From contig OY743182.1 of the NCBI GenBank assembly GCA_963555705.1, positions 51,154,592 to 51,218,591 on the forward strand: a DNA stretch of 64,000 nucleotides. Direction: 5' to 3'. Each line of letters begins with the position of its first letter. Within the stretch, counting starts at the first letter, position 1. Positions 10,512-21,165 of the stretch are shown here, piece by piece. The notes under the pieces are model-generated. The model was not told the DNA's origin. It searched no databases and saw only the letters and a list, made by a program, of their open reading frames with translations. Source of the stretch: Ligustrum vulgare (lineage: Eukaryota > Streptophyta > Magnoliopsida > Lamiales > Oleaceae). The position numbers were made by a program, and so were the translations under genes.

Positions 10512-11261
10512 ATGTCGACGATCACTAGACGAATCCATGATTGCTATGATCACTATGAGTTGAAAACATATGCAAAGTTTTTCAACTGCGATGGCTGCAA
10601 GATGAAAGGGTTCGGAGAAAGGTACACGTGCAATCTTTGTGGTCACGAACTGCACACGGTGTGTCGGCACCCTAAAGAAACGATTTCCCACGAGAATTTT
10701 TGTGGCTCCATTTTCTCATTTTTTGATGTACCATTCACCAAACCCATTTCGAAAAAGAAGAAAAGCACAGGAACAGAGTTCTCGAAGCTCTGCGATGCGT
10801 GTGGCATAGAAATATCCGGTTTTAACTACCATTGTGACAAATTTGATTTACACCCATGTTGTGTAAAACTCGATCAGATGTTAATGATTAATGATACGAC
10901 GTTTGATCTCGTGACTAAGGTTTTATCAAAGTGTGGTAAGTGTGGAAATCGGGAGATTTCTCGTGATGAAGAGGTTCAGGGCTGGTCTTACGTTTCCCGG
11001 TGCAAAAACTATCATTTTCATGTGTACTGTTTAAATGAATTGGTACAAGAGGCGTGTTTGAAACATGGGGATTTGGCATTGGAGAAGATGGATTTAAGAG
11101 AATTAGTGAGATATAATAGAAAAAGAGGGGGTGGAAATACTTTCCTTACAACAATCAAAACGTTTGTCACAATTCTATTGTCGGCTCTTCTGGGCGATTT
11201 TACGATGATTACTTCCAATGTCATGGTGGAGGCATTTTCGTATGCCTTGCAACAACTGTAG
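10512..11261 (+). CDS. DC1 domain-containing (CHP-rich zinc finger) protein
   Basis: A single-exon gene of 249 codons. The protein is rich in Cys/His and fits plant DC1 proteins: a first module near residues 25-60 (CDGCKMKGFGERYTCNLCGH, then HTVCRHP), a second near 92-115 (CDACGIEISGFNYHCDKFDL, then HPCC), and a third, less regular one near 139-170 (CGKCGN, CKNYHFHVYC). DC1 modules bind zinc and are linked to stress and lipid/phorbol-ester-type binding, but no precise function is known for this protein. The tail, about residues 212-249, is hydrophobic and could be a membrane segment. The ATG at 10512 follows GAAAAT and is the first in frame; the stop is TAG. The locus is intact, whereas duplicate copies elsewhere in the window are broken, so this is probably the functional member. 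Confidence 0.88.
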   Translation: MSTITRRIHDCYDHYELKTYAKFFNCDGCKMKGFGERYTCNLCGHELHTVCRHPKETISHENFCGSIFSFFDVPFTKPISKKKKSTGTEFSKLCDACGIEISGFNYHCDKFDLHPCCVKLDQMLMINDTTFDLVTKVLSKCGKCGNREISRDEEVQGWSYVSRCKNYHFHVYCLNELVQEACLKHGDLALEKMDLRELVRYNRKRGGGNTFLTTIKTFVTILLSALLGDFTMITSNVMVEAFSYALQQL

Positions 11262-11700
11262 AGTCTTTTCACTGTCGGATGTCGTGTTTCAATGTTTCTT
11301 CAATGTTTCACTGTCGTGTTTCAACTTTGTTGGTGGGGTGGGTGATTCTCAATGTCATGGTGGTGGTGGTGGTGGTGTCGCGTGGCATGCAACTATGGCG
11401 TCTTTTTCTTCTACTATGTTTCAGTGTGTAGGTAGGTTGGGTAGTGTTGGTGGACTGGGAATGGGGGTTTTGCTGAAGGTGTGAAAATAATAATATTCGT
11501 GAATGCATGTCGTTTTTGTTTTTTTTATGACATAAATAAATGTTTTGTTTGTGCGTTCTCTTGATTCAGTTCACTTTCCCAATCATGAGGCATAATTGTC
11601 ATTTTATACTTTATTATACTTTTCTTGTATGGGAATGACGATTATTGTAATAGACACTTTAATTTGACTAGTCTTATAGAACAAGTATTAACAAAATGAA
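11262..11700 (+). other. 3' flank of the DC1 gene
   Basis: It contains a (GGT)n run near 11360-11378 and possible AATAAA signals near 11485 and 11534. The section from about 11530 is duplicated near 33740 and, past an inserted element, from 34772, including AATGTTTTGTTTGTG and TCTTGATTCA. The short open frame at 11218-11484 is not supported as a gene. Confidence 0.5.
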
Positions 11701-11780
11701 AAATAACATCAAAACCCATGTATTATACAGGCAGAAGGGAACATATCAACGTCAACCCACCACTTGACGGGTGGACATTC

Positions 11781-11868
11781 GTTGTCAGGCGGGGCTCGAT
11801 GGGTACCGCCTGACAACCCCCCAATAGGGGGGCGTCACGTGCCCCCAGTGGTCACCTACTGGGGGCAC
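11781..11868. repeat. Three consecutive perfect hairpins (MITE-like insertion)
   Basis: Three inverted repeats lie side by side. The first has 12-bp arms at 11781-11792 and 11806-11817 (GTTGTCAGGCGG / CCGCCTGACAAC). The second has C6/G6 arms at 11817-11822 and 11827-11832. The third has 11-bp arms at 11839-11849 and 11858-11868 (GTGCCCCCAGT / ACTGGGGGCAC). The GC-rich block is missing from the duplicate flank near 34850, so it looks like an insertion of a fold-back element of about 150-180 bp. Confidence 0.75.
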
Positions 11869-12052
11869 TATATAATTTTCAATTATATACGTTCATCATA
11901 TTGTTTTCTCCCGTAGAGTAGATTATGCAATATTTAACATTATGAAATAAGAAAAATATAAAAATACAAATCTTTTTATAATTTATCTCGTTCAATATTT
12001 CAAACTCAATTTCAATTTAAAATTCTAATCTCGATTTCAGTTAAATGATCAT

Positions 12053-12180
12053 TTTATGGCATCCTTGTTTACAAATAAATTTTTTCTTTGCACTTTTTCA
12101 AATCACTTTTCAATCACTTATTTTAGCTTGAAAATTTGTTTATAAACATTGAACAAACCACAACAACCAAACTGTCCATT
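12053..12180. repeat. Short MITE in the DC1 3' flank
   Basis: The duplicate near 35030-35045 runs straight from CATTTTATG to TTAGTCGCCC, while here about 125 bp lies between the two. The insert carries the GTTTATAAACATT and CACTTTTCAATCACTT motifs of the common MITE family in this window, in the reverse sense. Confidence 0.6.
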
Positions 12181-12467
12181 AGTCGCCCAACTACAGTTTG
12201 CTTCAACTTGATCCTTGGTAAAATTTTATTTCATTTTGATAATTCCATCTGTAAACGTGATTAAAGTAATGTCCTATTATGCATAATATTTCATCGTTAG
12301 TTTGAAGTTGAAGTTAAATCAGCAAATTTGATTTACTAATATAAATTCTCGAACATGTGAATCAAGAATTTCCAATTTATTTTTTCGGCAATATCTTTTA
12401 TATTTGTTAGTAAAATTCATAATACAGAACGATTAAAAATGATCATCATTTCATATCTTAATCTTAA

Positions 12468-12495
12468 CTAGTATTTTTACCATGCGATGCACGAA
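12468..12495 (-). mobile_element. Helitron-like 3' terminus (minus strand)
   Basis: On the minus strand this reads TTTCGTGCATCGCATGG, then TAAAAATA and CTAG, with a host T outside (A at 12467 on the plus strand). The element would extend rightwards; its 5' end is not recognised in the AT-rich DNA to 13080. Confidence 0.5.
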
Positions 12496-13080
12496 AGTTA
12501 TTCAAAAATATCAATTTCATTAAGTATTTGTAAAACTTTAATGCTTATACATAATATATTTCACATGATTTCTACATTCTCCTCTCATATTTATATTTTT
12601 TAAATTTTCATTCAAAAATATCAATCACAATAATTATGAATGCGTGCTTAACTTAAAGACACAAATATTTGTATTTAACCAATAAAATAATATTTTTTTT
12701 ACTTATAAAATCAAATAGTCCAAAAATAATAATTACGTAAATCCAGCAATTATCATGATATGACAACATGCAATGCTGGAGTAAAAAAATTATACTAAAA
12801 ATCGTATACCATATAACATTTACGCAACTATTAAATTTAAAAATGATTAAAAAAACATAATTCATTATTAACCACAGTATTCCCATTTTTTGCATTTGCC
12901 TCTCGTATTTAATATTTTTCAAAAATTTCTTTCAAAACCATCAAACACATTAATTATAAACGTTTGTTTAATTATAGGTTTTTTATACTTAAATCTAAAT
13001 AATATACTTATATCGAAATATTATTTGTATTCAAAAAAATATTGATAATATAATAGAAAATAATAAATTCCAAGATAATA
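12496..13080. other. AT-rich stretch, Helitron debris
   Basis: No gene is visible. Two loosely similar blocks occur: TTTCATTCAAAAATATCAATC near 12608 and TTTCTTTCAAAACCATCAAAC near 12927, each preceded by CTCGTATTTA or CTCATATTTA, so the stretch contains an old internal duplication of about 320 bp. Confidence 0.45.
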
Positions 13081-13087
13081 TATAAAA

Positions 13088-13110
13088 ACACACACACACA
13101 CACACACAAA
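13088..13110. repeat. (CA)n microsatellite
   Basis: About ten CA dinucleotides in an AT-rich context. Confidence 0.9.
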
Positions 13111-13139
13111 ATCCCGTTCTCATAATTGCTTGGTGTCAG

Positions 13140-14890
13140 TCGCTAAAAAGCAGCTGACGTCATTTTTAACTTTTTTTAATTTTTTTTTTCCTTTTATTCT
13201 TATTCTTCTTTTTTTTTTTTTTTTTTTTTTTTCATTCTTTGTATATTTTTGTAATTTGATCTTTATGTAATGTTATCATAATAATTCTAATCTATGTAAT
13301 GTCAGAAAATTTTAATTTTTAACCATACGTTCTCTAAATTTTTTATAAATCATATTATTTGAGACGACGGGTCTTAAACATGGGCTAATAATAACATGAT
13401 ACACTATTTCAAATAATTAGGTTTGTAGTAGTAATTTTTTCAGAATATAAGGTTTAAAGTTGAGAATTCTTTTTTAGTTTATTCGTAGATTATATAATTG
13501 GATTAAAATGAGCAGAAAATGAATTTAATAAAAAATGATATTTTGAAAAATGAATATAAATATGAAATAGACATTTCAAAATTAGATAAATATAAACTTC
13601 TCTTTTTTAATGTAATCATTACAATTTATAAATCAATTTATAAACAACATAATTTCTCAAATTACTTTTTAATAATAACATATTACAAAAGACCAAATTA
13701 CAAAAATATATATATTAAGATAAATAAAAATTAAAAAGAAACAAAAGAATAAGGCAAATAAATAAATAAATAAATAATGAAAACATCATTTTTTTTATAA
13801 CTCATTTTTTGCCACATTTTACTAATAAAATAATCTATACATAAACTAAAAAAAATAAAAAATCTCTACTTCTAAACTTACATTCTGAGAAATTTACCAT
13901 TCCAAACCTCATTATTTGAAATAATGTATCGTGTTATTATTAACCGTTTGTTTGAGACTCGTTATTTCAAATAATGTGGTTTGTAAAATTTTTATAGAAT
14001 TTGTAATCGAAATTTAATATTTATACGTGTATTAAGATTTATTACAACAAATAAAAGAATAACACATTACAAAAAAAAAAATCAAATTACAATAATATAC
14101 ATAGCAAGACAAAAAAGTTAAAAAGAAATGAAAGAATAAGGCAAACAAAAAAAATAAAAAATAAAAACATCATTTTCTACCACATTTTACAAATAAAATA
14201 ATCTATACGTTAACTAAAAAAAAAATTAAAATAATCGCTACTTTTAAACTTACATTCTGAAAAATTTACTATTTCAAATATCATTATTTGAAATAATGTA
14301 TCATGTCATTATTAGCCGCCCGTTTGAGACCCGTTATTTCAAAAAAAGTGGTTTGTAAGTTTTTTGTAGAATGTTTAATCGAAATTTAATACTTGTACGT
14401 GTATTAAAATTTATTACAACAAATAAAAGAATAACACATTACAAAAGACAAAATTACAACGATGTGCATAACAAAACAAAAAAAGTTAAAAAGAAATGAA
14501 AGAGTCTTACCAAAAAAAATAAAAACATCATTTTTTTTAAAACTCATTTCTGCCACATTTTACCAATAAAACAAACTAAAAAAAAAAAAAAAATCTCTAC
14601 TTTTTCTGAAAAATTTACTATTTCAAACATCATTATTTGAAATAATGTATCGTGTTATTATTAGTTATTTGTTTGAAACTCGTTATTTCAAATAATGTGG
14701 TTTGTAGATTTTTTGTAGAATGTATAATCGAAATTCAATACTTGTACATTTGTTAAAATTTATTACAATAGATAAAAGAATAACACATTACAAAAGACCA
14801 AGTTACAACAATATAAATAGTAAGACAAAAAAAAAAGTTAAAAGGAAATGAAAGAGTAAAGCAAAAAATAAAAAATAAAAAAATATTAGA
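13140..14890. repeat. 350-385 bp tandem repeat with an inverted leading copy
   Basis: Direct units start at 13679, 14063, 14435 and 14784 (spacings 384, 372 and 349), each opening with CAYATTACAAAA and containing ATTATTTGAAATAATGTATC, then CGTTATTTCAAA. Each unit holds an inner inverted repeat around CATTATTTGAAATAATG. The section 13140-13470 is the same unit in reverse orientation, diverged. The array is AT-rich with poly-A runs and has no coding potential. It looks like a small satellite-like array or amplified transposon remnant. Confidence 0.75.
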
Positions 14891-15200
14891 TTTTCTGAAT
14901 TCTGTTTGTCTTTCATTTTTGGCTAATTTTCTTGAGAAAAAAACTCAAAATTTTTGTCAGACATAATTTTTACAAATTACTTCATATGAAAAATTAACGT
15001 GCCAAGTACATACATTTAGACAAGTAGTTTCTCATAAATTTATCAAAAGAGAAAAGAAGAATAATGATTTATAAAGAGGGTGTTTATAATGAGATGAAAA
15101 TAGATGCAATTGATTATACAAAGGGGAGAATGAGAGAAATTAATAATACATATACACAATTTTTTTTTAGTATGATCTTAATTTATTCCTGTTTTGTAAA
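14891..15200. other. AT-rich intergenic stretch
   Basis: I see no gene, no clear terminal repeats and no tandem structure here. Confidence 0.4.
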
Positions 15201-15735
15201 TCAATTATTACAATTTATAAAATAATTTATAAACATCATAATTTCTCAAGCCACTTTTCAACTACACACATTTTTCAAAATCACTTTTTAATCTCATTTT
15301 ACCTAAAAAAAAAAAATATCATTATAAATGGTTGCTGTACCTGCCTAACACATGGTTATTTATTGTTTTTATACATAATAGTGTTATAATCTAGAATCGA
15401 AAATTTTATTAATTTTATTTTTCTCTCTTTAATCATGTTGAAATGTGCATCAAGATGCATTAATTTGTTGTGTTGGACACAAAAACTCTATTCCTCAATC
15501 ATTTGTAATCCTTGTGTATTTTTCTGCTCTGCATTTTCTGTGTTTATCTAATTTTTCGCTTGAAGTTTGAATAATCTACAAATTGGTCCTTGTACTTATA
15601 GGTAGTTGCAAAATACGTGGGATTGTGGGATTTGGGTTAAATTTGCTAGATGTCATTGAAGTTCTGAATAATTACTTCATTGGTCATAGAAACTATTTTT
15701 ACAATGAAATAATAGTTATTCATGTTTTTTAATGG
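15201..15735. repeat. Duplicate of the DC1 upstream flank
   Basis: The stretch matches 8313-8455 and the split copy 45150-45368 plus 46260-46560. Shared words include TTTTTCGCTTGAAGTTTGAA, TAATCTACAAATTGGTCCTT and GGTAGTTGCAAAATA. The closest pair by eye is this copy with the one near 46 kb, since both continue through GAAGTTCTGAATAATTACTT. Confidence 0.8.
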
Positions 15736-16181
15736 GTAAATAGCACAAATGGTTGAAACTCGTGTTGCTAACTTGTTATAAACTAGAAAAAAAAAATGAG
15801 AGACGAATATAGACGTCAATAAACTTATATTTTATTATGAATAAGAGCTCTATATATATTGGGGAGAACATAAATACATAAAGTAATAATATCTAAAATT
15901 ATAGTGTCAAAACGTCATTAATACAATATTGTACAAATTGTTTAAGATTTTATAAAAATCTAAGCCCCTGTTCTCTTTACTGTTTTGAGGTCGTTTTCTG
16001 TTTTTATTTTCGAAAACGCTAAAAACGCGTTCTCTTTACCATTTTCGAAAACGCATTTTGGAAAAAAAAAAAAAAAATTGTACACAAAACAGAAAACGCC
16101 CGAAACGTCGTTTTGGGCGTTTTGTATGTATTTCGACAAAAAATGTTCAAAACGCGGAAAACGCGTTTTGAGAATTTTTTT

Positions 16182-16182
<1 letters not shown>

Positions 16183-16260
<78 letters not shown>
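16183..16260. repeat. (TA)n microsatellite
   Basis: About 37 TA dinucleotides inside the PIF/Harbinger-type element. A poly-T tract follows at about 16358-16407. Confidence 0.95.
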
Positions 16261-16261
<1 letters not shown>

Positions 16262-16264
<3 letters not shown>

Positions 16265-16351
16265 TATCTTAACTTAGAACTAAGTTTTTATTTTTTTTAT
16301 TTTTTTATTATTTATTTTAGAATTATCCTAACTTGGAACTAAGTCTAAATA

Positions 16352-16408
<57 letters not shown>

Positions 16409-16447
16409 AGAATTATCCTAACTTGGAACTTAGTTTAAATAAAGTTT
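16262..16447. repeat. Three copies of a 35-bp block
   Basis: The block GAATTATCYTAACTTRGAAC followed by TAAGT occurs at about 16262, 16320 and 16410, separated by poly-T or T-rich spacers. Confidence 0.75.
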
Positions 16448-16922
16448 TATTGAATTCAATATCAACATTACAAAAAAAAATTAAATGAGAATTCTTGTTG
16501 TTATATTTCAAAAAATGCAATGATAAATGGATTCTGGTGGTTTTGAAAGAACTTGCATTTTCTGGATTTTAATAGAAGTAGAGCTTTCTCAAGTCCCGAA
16601 CCTGACCAAACTGTGTTAATATAGACTCTTAATGCTCACATTAGTGTGTTGAATGTAACCATATTTTTAGTGTATTGTGAAAGGAAATTTGAGTTGGAGT
16701 TAGTAGTATTCTGCAAGCAAATTAATTAAAAATAGTTTAAATAGTGTTCTGCAAAATTTCAAACAGAACGTGTTTTCCAGCTTTTCATTTTCAAAAACAG
16801 TTTTCAGAAATGACAAACCAAACGCGTTTTCAGCAAATTTGAAAACAAAAATGAAAACACAAAACACAAAACATTTTCGAAAATAAAAATACAAAATAAA
16901 ATACAAACAGAACGCCACCTAA

Positions 16923-17265
16923 ATCTTACAATGGGTATATCAATCAAAAAATCCTTTTCTTTTTTAAAGAATTATCATAGCTTGAAAATCCAAGTTTAGG
17001 ATAAGCGTTTATTCAAGAAGAACAAACTTACAAAATGAAGAAGGGGGACTTTTCTTACCTCCCAAGAGTACAACAATGTAAGAGGGAATTTACATGATGA
17101 ATAAGGAAAATGCAGGTTACAAATAGGACTTATGTTTAAACCTTACGAATTCTGTAAAACTTTATACAATTCAATGAAATCATAATAAATTCACGAGATG
17201 CTTCATGCTTAGTTGATGACTCCCTCGCTCCTTAATATTTGTTGATTAAGGAAATCATAATATTT
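16923..17265. other. Intergenic stretch without recognisable gene
   Basis: I see no open frame of note and no repeat ends. The part from about 17275 onward belongs to the DC1-flank duplicate. Confidence 0.4.
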
Positions 17266-17418
17266 CACTTTTCTTTGAAAATGTACTTATTTTAACAGAC
17301 ATGGCTATTATATTTATTTGTATAACTTTGTGAGTTATTTTGTTACATAGAATTATGACGTGAATAAGTATAAATTCATTCAACAGTCTTACATTTGGTG
17401 CGGCCTTCAAACTCAATG
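17266..17418. repeat. DC1-flank duplicate, left of the MULE
   Basis: The segment with GGCTATTATATTTATTTGTA and TAACTTTGTGAGTTATTTTG matches 8480-8570. The match resumes on the other side of the MULE insertion. Confidence 0.7.
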
Positions 17419-17427
17419 AAAATGATA

Positions 17428-18771
17428 AGGAAAATTGCAGCCGCGGTCTCAAACATTTTCTTTTTTCGCAGACTTTATCCTAACCTTCACTTTATGTCAC
17501 TCACAGTCCCAAACCTTTAAAATAATCGCACCAGAATGACAAATGGATGATTTCCATCCAAATTTCTGTTAGTTGACCTAAAAATTAACATTGACTAAAT
17601 ATAAGAGGGGGCAAAATAGGAACTATGTAATTTTAATCTATAATTAAATAAAAACTCTTATTTAAAAAATAACTGTAAAAAGAAATTGAAACAATGTTGA
17701 TCTTCCTCCCTGCCTCACCCACCCACCCGATTGGGTTTTTTTCTTCGGCCAAAATCCACAAACCTGTCACTGCCGCCGACCACCTACCTTTGGTCGCACA
17801 ATCGCTACAAATCCTTGACACTACATATGACAATATACCATCACAAAAACAAATAATTTCTACAAACCCATTTCATCAAATCAAAAATAATCATTTACAC
17901 ATCTTTGCAAGATATAATTTGACAGGTCGTTTATTTCTAGCAAAAAAATGGTAAGGAAGGGACCGCTTATTATACTTCACAAAATATTGATTTTGGAGGA
18001 GTTTCTAGAATCTGGAAGGCCAAACATTGAAACAAAAGTATATGAATCCAAACAAGAAATCATCACCCTCAACACTTAGCATATTGTTCACACAGTTCAA
18101 AAAACATCCACCCTCCTCATCCTCTTGCCCCCACGAAACCATCATCCTCGCTACCACCAGCCTCCTTATTGGTAGTAGAAAATAAAACTCCTGCTCCCAA
18201 TTTATTATAGATCCTGCGAATCGAGATTCAAGGGGGGTACCCTGGAAGATGAAGCGCGCCTAGATGAAACAGTCATTTTTTTCCAAGCACCTCGAGAGCA
18301 AAGCACCTCCGCCAGAAGTCGTAAATGAGGCTGGTTTTTTTTTTTTTTTTTGGATTTCTAGGAACAACGATATAAAGAAGAAGAACAAAGATTTGAAAAT
18401 GAGATTTTTTGGATGTGGGTTTTCAGATTTTGGTGGTGGGTGGTGGAAATAGCTCTAGATTTAACTGGTCATGGAGGGTGGCGTGGGGCGGGGTAAGGTG
18501 AAAGACGTGGGTTTGGATAGGAGGAGATAAACAATTTTTTCTTTTAATTATTTTTACGTATAATAAGGGAATAAATAGAAGAATTACCATTTTGCCCATT
18601 TTAAGTTTGGTCAAAATCAACTTCTTTGGTCAACTAACAGTCAAATGGATCCATTTATTTGGACTCCTGGTGCATATTTTTGAAATTTTGTGACTGTGAG
18701 TGACACAAAATGAAGGTTTGAGTAAAGTTTGCAAAAAATAAAAGGTTAGGGACCACCGCTGCAATTTTCCC
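17428..18771. mobile_element. Mutator-like element (MULE) with long terminal inverted repeats
   Basis: The termini are inverted repeats well over 100 bp long. The left end reads AGGAAAATTGCAGCCGCGG; the right end, complemented, reads GGGAAAATTGCAGCGGTGG. Both continue through a GTGTCACTCACAGT-type block and a GTTAGTTGACC / GGTCAACTAAC pair. Flanking 9-bp target duplications AAAATGATA (17419-17427) and AAAATAATA (18772-18780) differ at one base. The 1.34-kb element has no MURA transposase. Its centre holds a C-rich tract near 18100-18160 that could be captured sequence, but I cannot assign it to a gene. Confidence 0.8.
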
Positions 18772-18780
18772 AAAATAATA

Positions 18781-19040
18781 TTACTTGTCTTTTTCATAGG
18801 AGGATCGATCGATCCACAAAATGTAATTTTTAATGTTTCCAGAACTTTTGGTGGCGGGCGGCGTTCCAAACTTTTAATGTTGGCGGGCGGCGTTCCAAAC
18901 TTTGTGCAGTGTATGTGAACTTTCCCAGAAATGCATCCACATTTCAAGAATTTCATGTACGACTTCATGCATACTCAAGTGGGCCCAATTTAACGTAGTT
19001 TCATCCGGGAACAAGTGTGAGCCATATTTGCACATAAAGA
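18781..19040. repeat. DC1-flank duplicate, right of the MULE
   Basis: Matches 9530-9800: AACTTTCCCAGAAAT, CAAGAATTTCATGTACG and GGGAACAAGTGTG all have counterparts there. A 32-bp direct repeat around GGTGGCGGGCGGCGTTCCAA occurs at 18850 and 18882. Confidence 0.7.
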
Positions 19041-19397
19041 AGACCAAACAATTCGTGGAAATTATGTTTGAATTAATCTATTTGCACAATTATTTTGATA
19101 ATATAGGTGATAATTTGGTGATGTGGAAGTGTTGTTTTTATTAATTTAAAAAATGATGTGATGTATGAAGAAAAAAAAATTGTGCCACATAGGTTAATTG
19201 TCATCCTCATTATAATACTAATTGTGAGTGGAGCAATGTTGATTATGTTTAGCTTGTGTACGCACAAATTGTCTTCACTGAATTTGTCAAAGACAAACAA
19301 TTATTTCTATTACTCACTCCGTCTCATTTATATAAGTTTATTTAACTTTTCACATCTTAATCTTAATCTTAATATTTTTATCTTTATCTTTATCTTT
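19041..19397. other. Intergenic stretch
   Basis: I see no gene. A (CTTTAT)n/(CTTAAT)n run lies at 19361-19406. Confidence 0.4.
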
Positions 19398-19993
19398 ATC
19401 TTTATATTAATAAAAGTAGAAGTGTAGTTTTTCATAGAAGTTATTATTTTCCCGCTTAAAATGCACATCCCTTATATGGTTTGGTTAGTGTGAATGCAAA
19501 ACGAGATTAATGTAAATACAAAATAGTTATAAGTCAAATGTGAATGCAAAATCTAGATAGATATAAATGCATTTATTGTCTTACACACACACACACACAC
19601 TAATAGTTTACTATTATGGTAAATAATGATTAATAATTTTTAATCATTTTTAATTTTAATAATTGTGCAAAGATTAATAGTCTACTATTATGGTAAATAA
19701 TGGTTAATATTTTTTTAATCATTTTTAATTTTAATAATTGTGCAAAGATTATATGATATAATAGTTTCTTAATCTTCAACGTTGTTCAATTGTCGTATAA
19801 GATTAAACACATATTTTTAATTATTGTATTGGTGCTTTTGAATGAAAATTGAGAAAATGTTAAATATGTGATGAGAATGGAGAAATTATTTTTATATCTT
19901 TTGTATTTGTATTGATTATATATAATCATTAAATTTTAATGAATGCTTATCGATATTACAGATAGCAATTTTAGTTCATTGTATTGATGAAAA
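19398..19993 (+). mobile_element. Helitron-like degenerate element
   Basis: It opens TCTTTATATTAATAAAAG, close to the TCTATA...AAAAG starts of plant Helitrons, and continues into GTAGAAGTGTAG. The 3' end is not clear. A 74-bp tandem duplication and a (CA)n run lie inside. Confidence 0.35.
19601..19749. repeat. 74-bp tandem duplication
   Basis: Copies at 19601-19674 and 19675-19749 both begin TAATAGTYTACTATTATGGT and end AATTGTGCAAAGAT, with few differences. Confidence 0.9.
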
Positions 19994-20620
19994 TCTATAC
20001 TATATATGAAAGTATGATAGTCTGACAGAATTAATTCTTAAATTCTTTATGTTTTAGTATTATAATAAAATGTGTGGTTGAGAAAAATATATATGTGATT
20101 AAAAAGTGGGTTGAAAAAATCTGTTACTTATAAATAATTTATCGAAAAAGTTATTGAACGAAGGTTAATATTGAAGAGTTAATACTTTGATTTCTTTTAA
20201 GTTAATAATATTAATACAATGATTAATATTTTTTAACCATCTTATTTTTGATAATTTTTTAAAGATTACAGGGTATAAGATTTTCGGTACAATTTAGTGA
20301 TTTCTAACTTTACTCTATTATTGTATCATGATAATTGCGAGATTTTCAAAATTATTATTTTGACTGCTTATTTTTGTAAATAAAGTTTTATTCATTAAAT
20401 TCAAATATTTAAATATATAAATTGATGTTTACTATTCAAAGATGTTTTTAATAATTTGAATTAGGCATATTATTTTTTAAGGTCTAATAATTATTGAAAT
20501 AGAAAATTATCTTTTATGCATTTATATATGTGTTGATTATGTATAAGCATTAAAATTTTATAAATACTTATTAAAATCGATATTGTGGATAACAACTTCA
20601 ATGCATCGCACAAGTGAAAT
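19994..20620 (+). mobile_element. Helitron-like degenerate element
   Basis: It starts TCTATACTATATATGAAAG after an A, a typical Helitron 5' end. It ends near AATGCATCGCACAAGTG (20600-20616), which resembles the 3' hairpin of the other copies, but the CTAG end is lost. The inside resembles 7140-7700 and lacks any gene. Confidence 0.45.
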
Positions 20621-20639
20621 ATTATTATTATTATTGTTA

Positions 20640-21089
20640 AAATAGAATCCCGTCACCAAAATATACACATAGTTTCCCGCCAAAACAAAACTTTCTAAAT
20701 TTGAAATTTATTTGCTAAAAATAGTATATTAAATATTTTAGTAATTATTATTTTACATTTGTCATTAATTGCATTGACATCCTTACTATGCTATTAATAA
20801 CATCAAAATGTTATTTTTTCTATTTTATTATTATTTCCTTTAATAACTATTGTATTATTTTGAAATCGAAAAATATTTAATATGGGTGTCAAATTAAATA
20901 TTACAGTGAAAAATTTAATGCAAGCTAATAAGTGAGAACAAATTGTAAATATATTATCTATAAAATCATATAAAAAATTAAAAGTAAAGTTTTATTTTAT
21001 ATATTTTTTTCATCAATGTCTAATTCATTTTAAATTATATGATTAATGTTCTATAATATAATATAAATCAAATTAGCCAATTATTAAAT
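20640..21089. other. AT-rich stretch, possible Helitron 5' remnant
   Basis: The first part (CCCGTCACCAAAATATACAC, then TTTCCCGCCAAAACAAAAC) loosely matches 36700-36760, which follows a Helitron-like 5' end. No gene is visible. Confidence 0.35.
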
Positions 21090-21165
21090 TTACAGCTGAG
21101 GTGCGATTTACACACAGTACTGAGAATCGTTGGTGCGATGACTAGAAAGTGATCTGAGCTGATAA

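Larger units (their letters stand above)
15964..16919. mobile_element. PIF/Harbinger-type non-autonomous element, TAA target duplication
   Basis: The ends are imperfect inverted repeats: GCCCCTGTTCTCTTTACTG on the left, and on the right the complement reading GGTGGCGTTCTGTTTG. TAA flanks both sides (15961-15963 and 16920-16922), the usual PIF/Harbinger target. Subterminal regions are rich in AAAACGCG/CGTTTT words. Inside are a long (TA)n tract, a poly-T tract and three copies of a GAATTATCCTAACTTGGAAC block. No transposase is present. Confidence 0.7.

Noticed and set aside
11218..11484. 88-codon frame overlapping the DC1 end
   Set aside because: Gly/Val-rich frame driven by a (GGT)n run; it overlaps the DC1 stop and has no domain.
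13679..14890. Possible centromeric satellite
   Set aside because: Only about 3.3 units with uneven lengths and many indels; too short and irregular for a centromere array.
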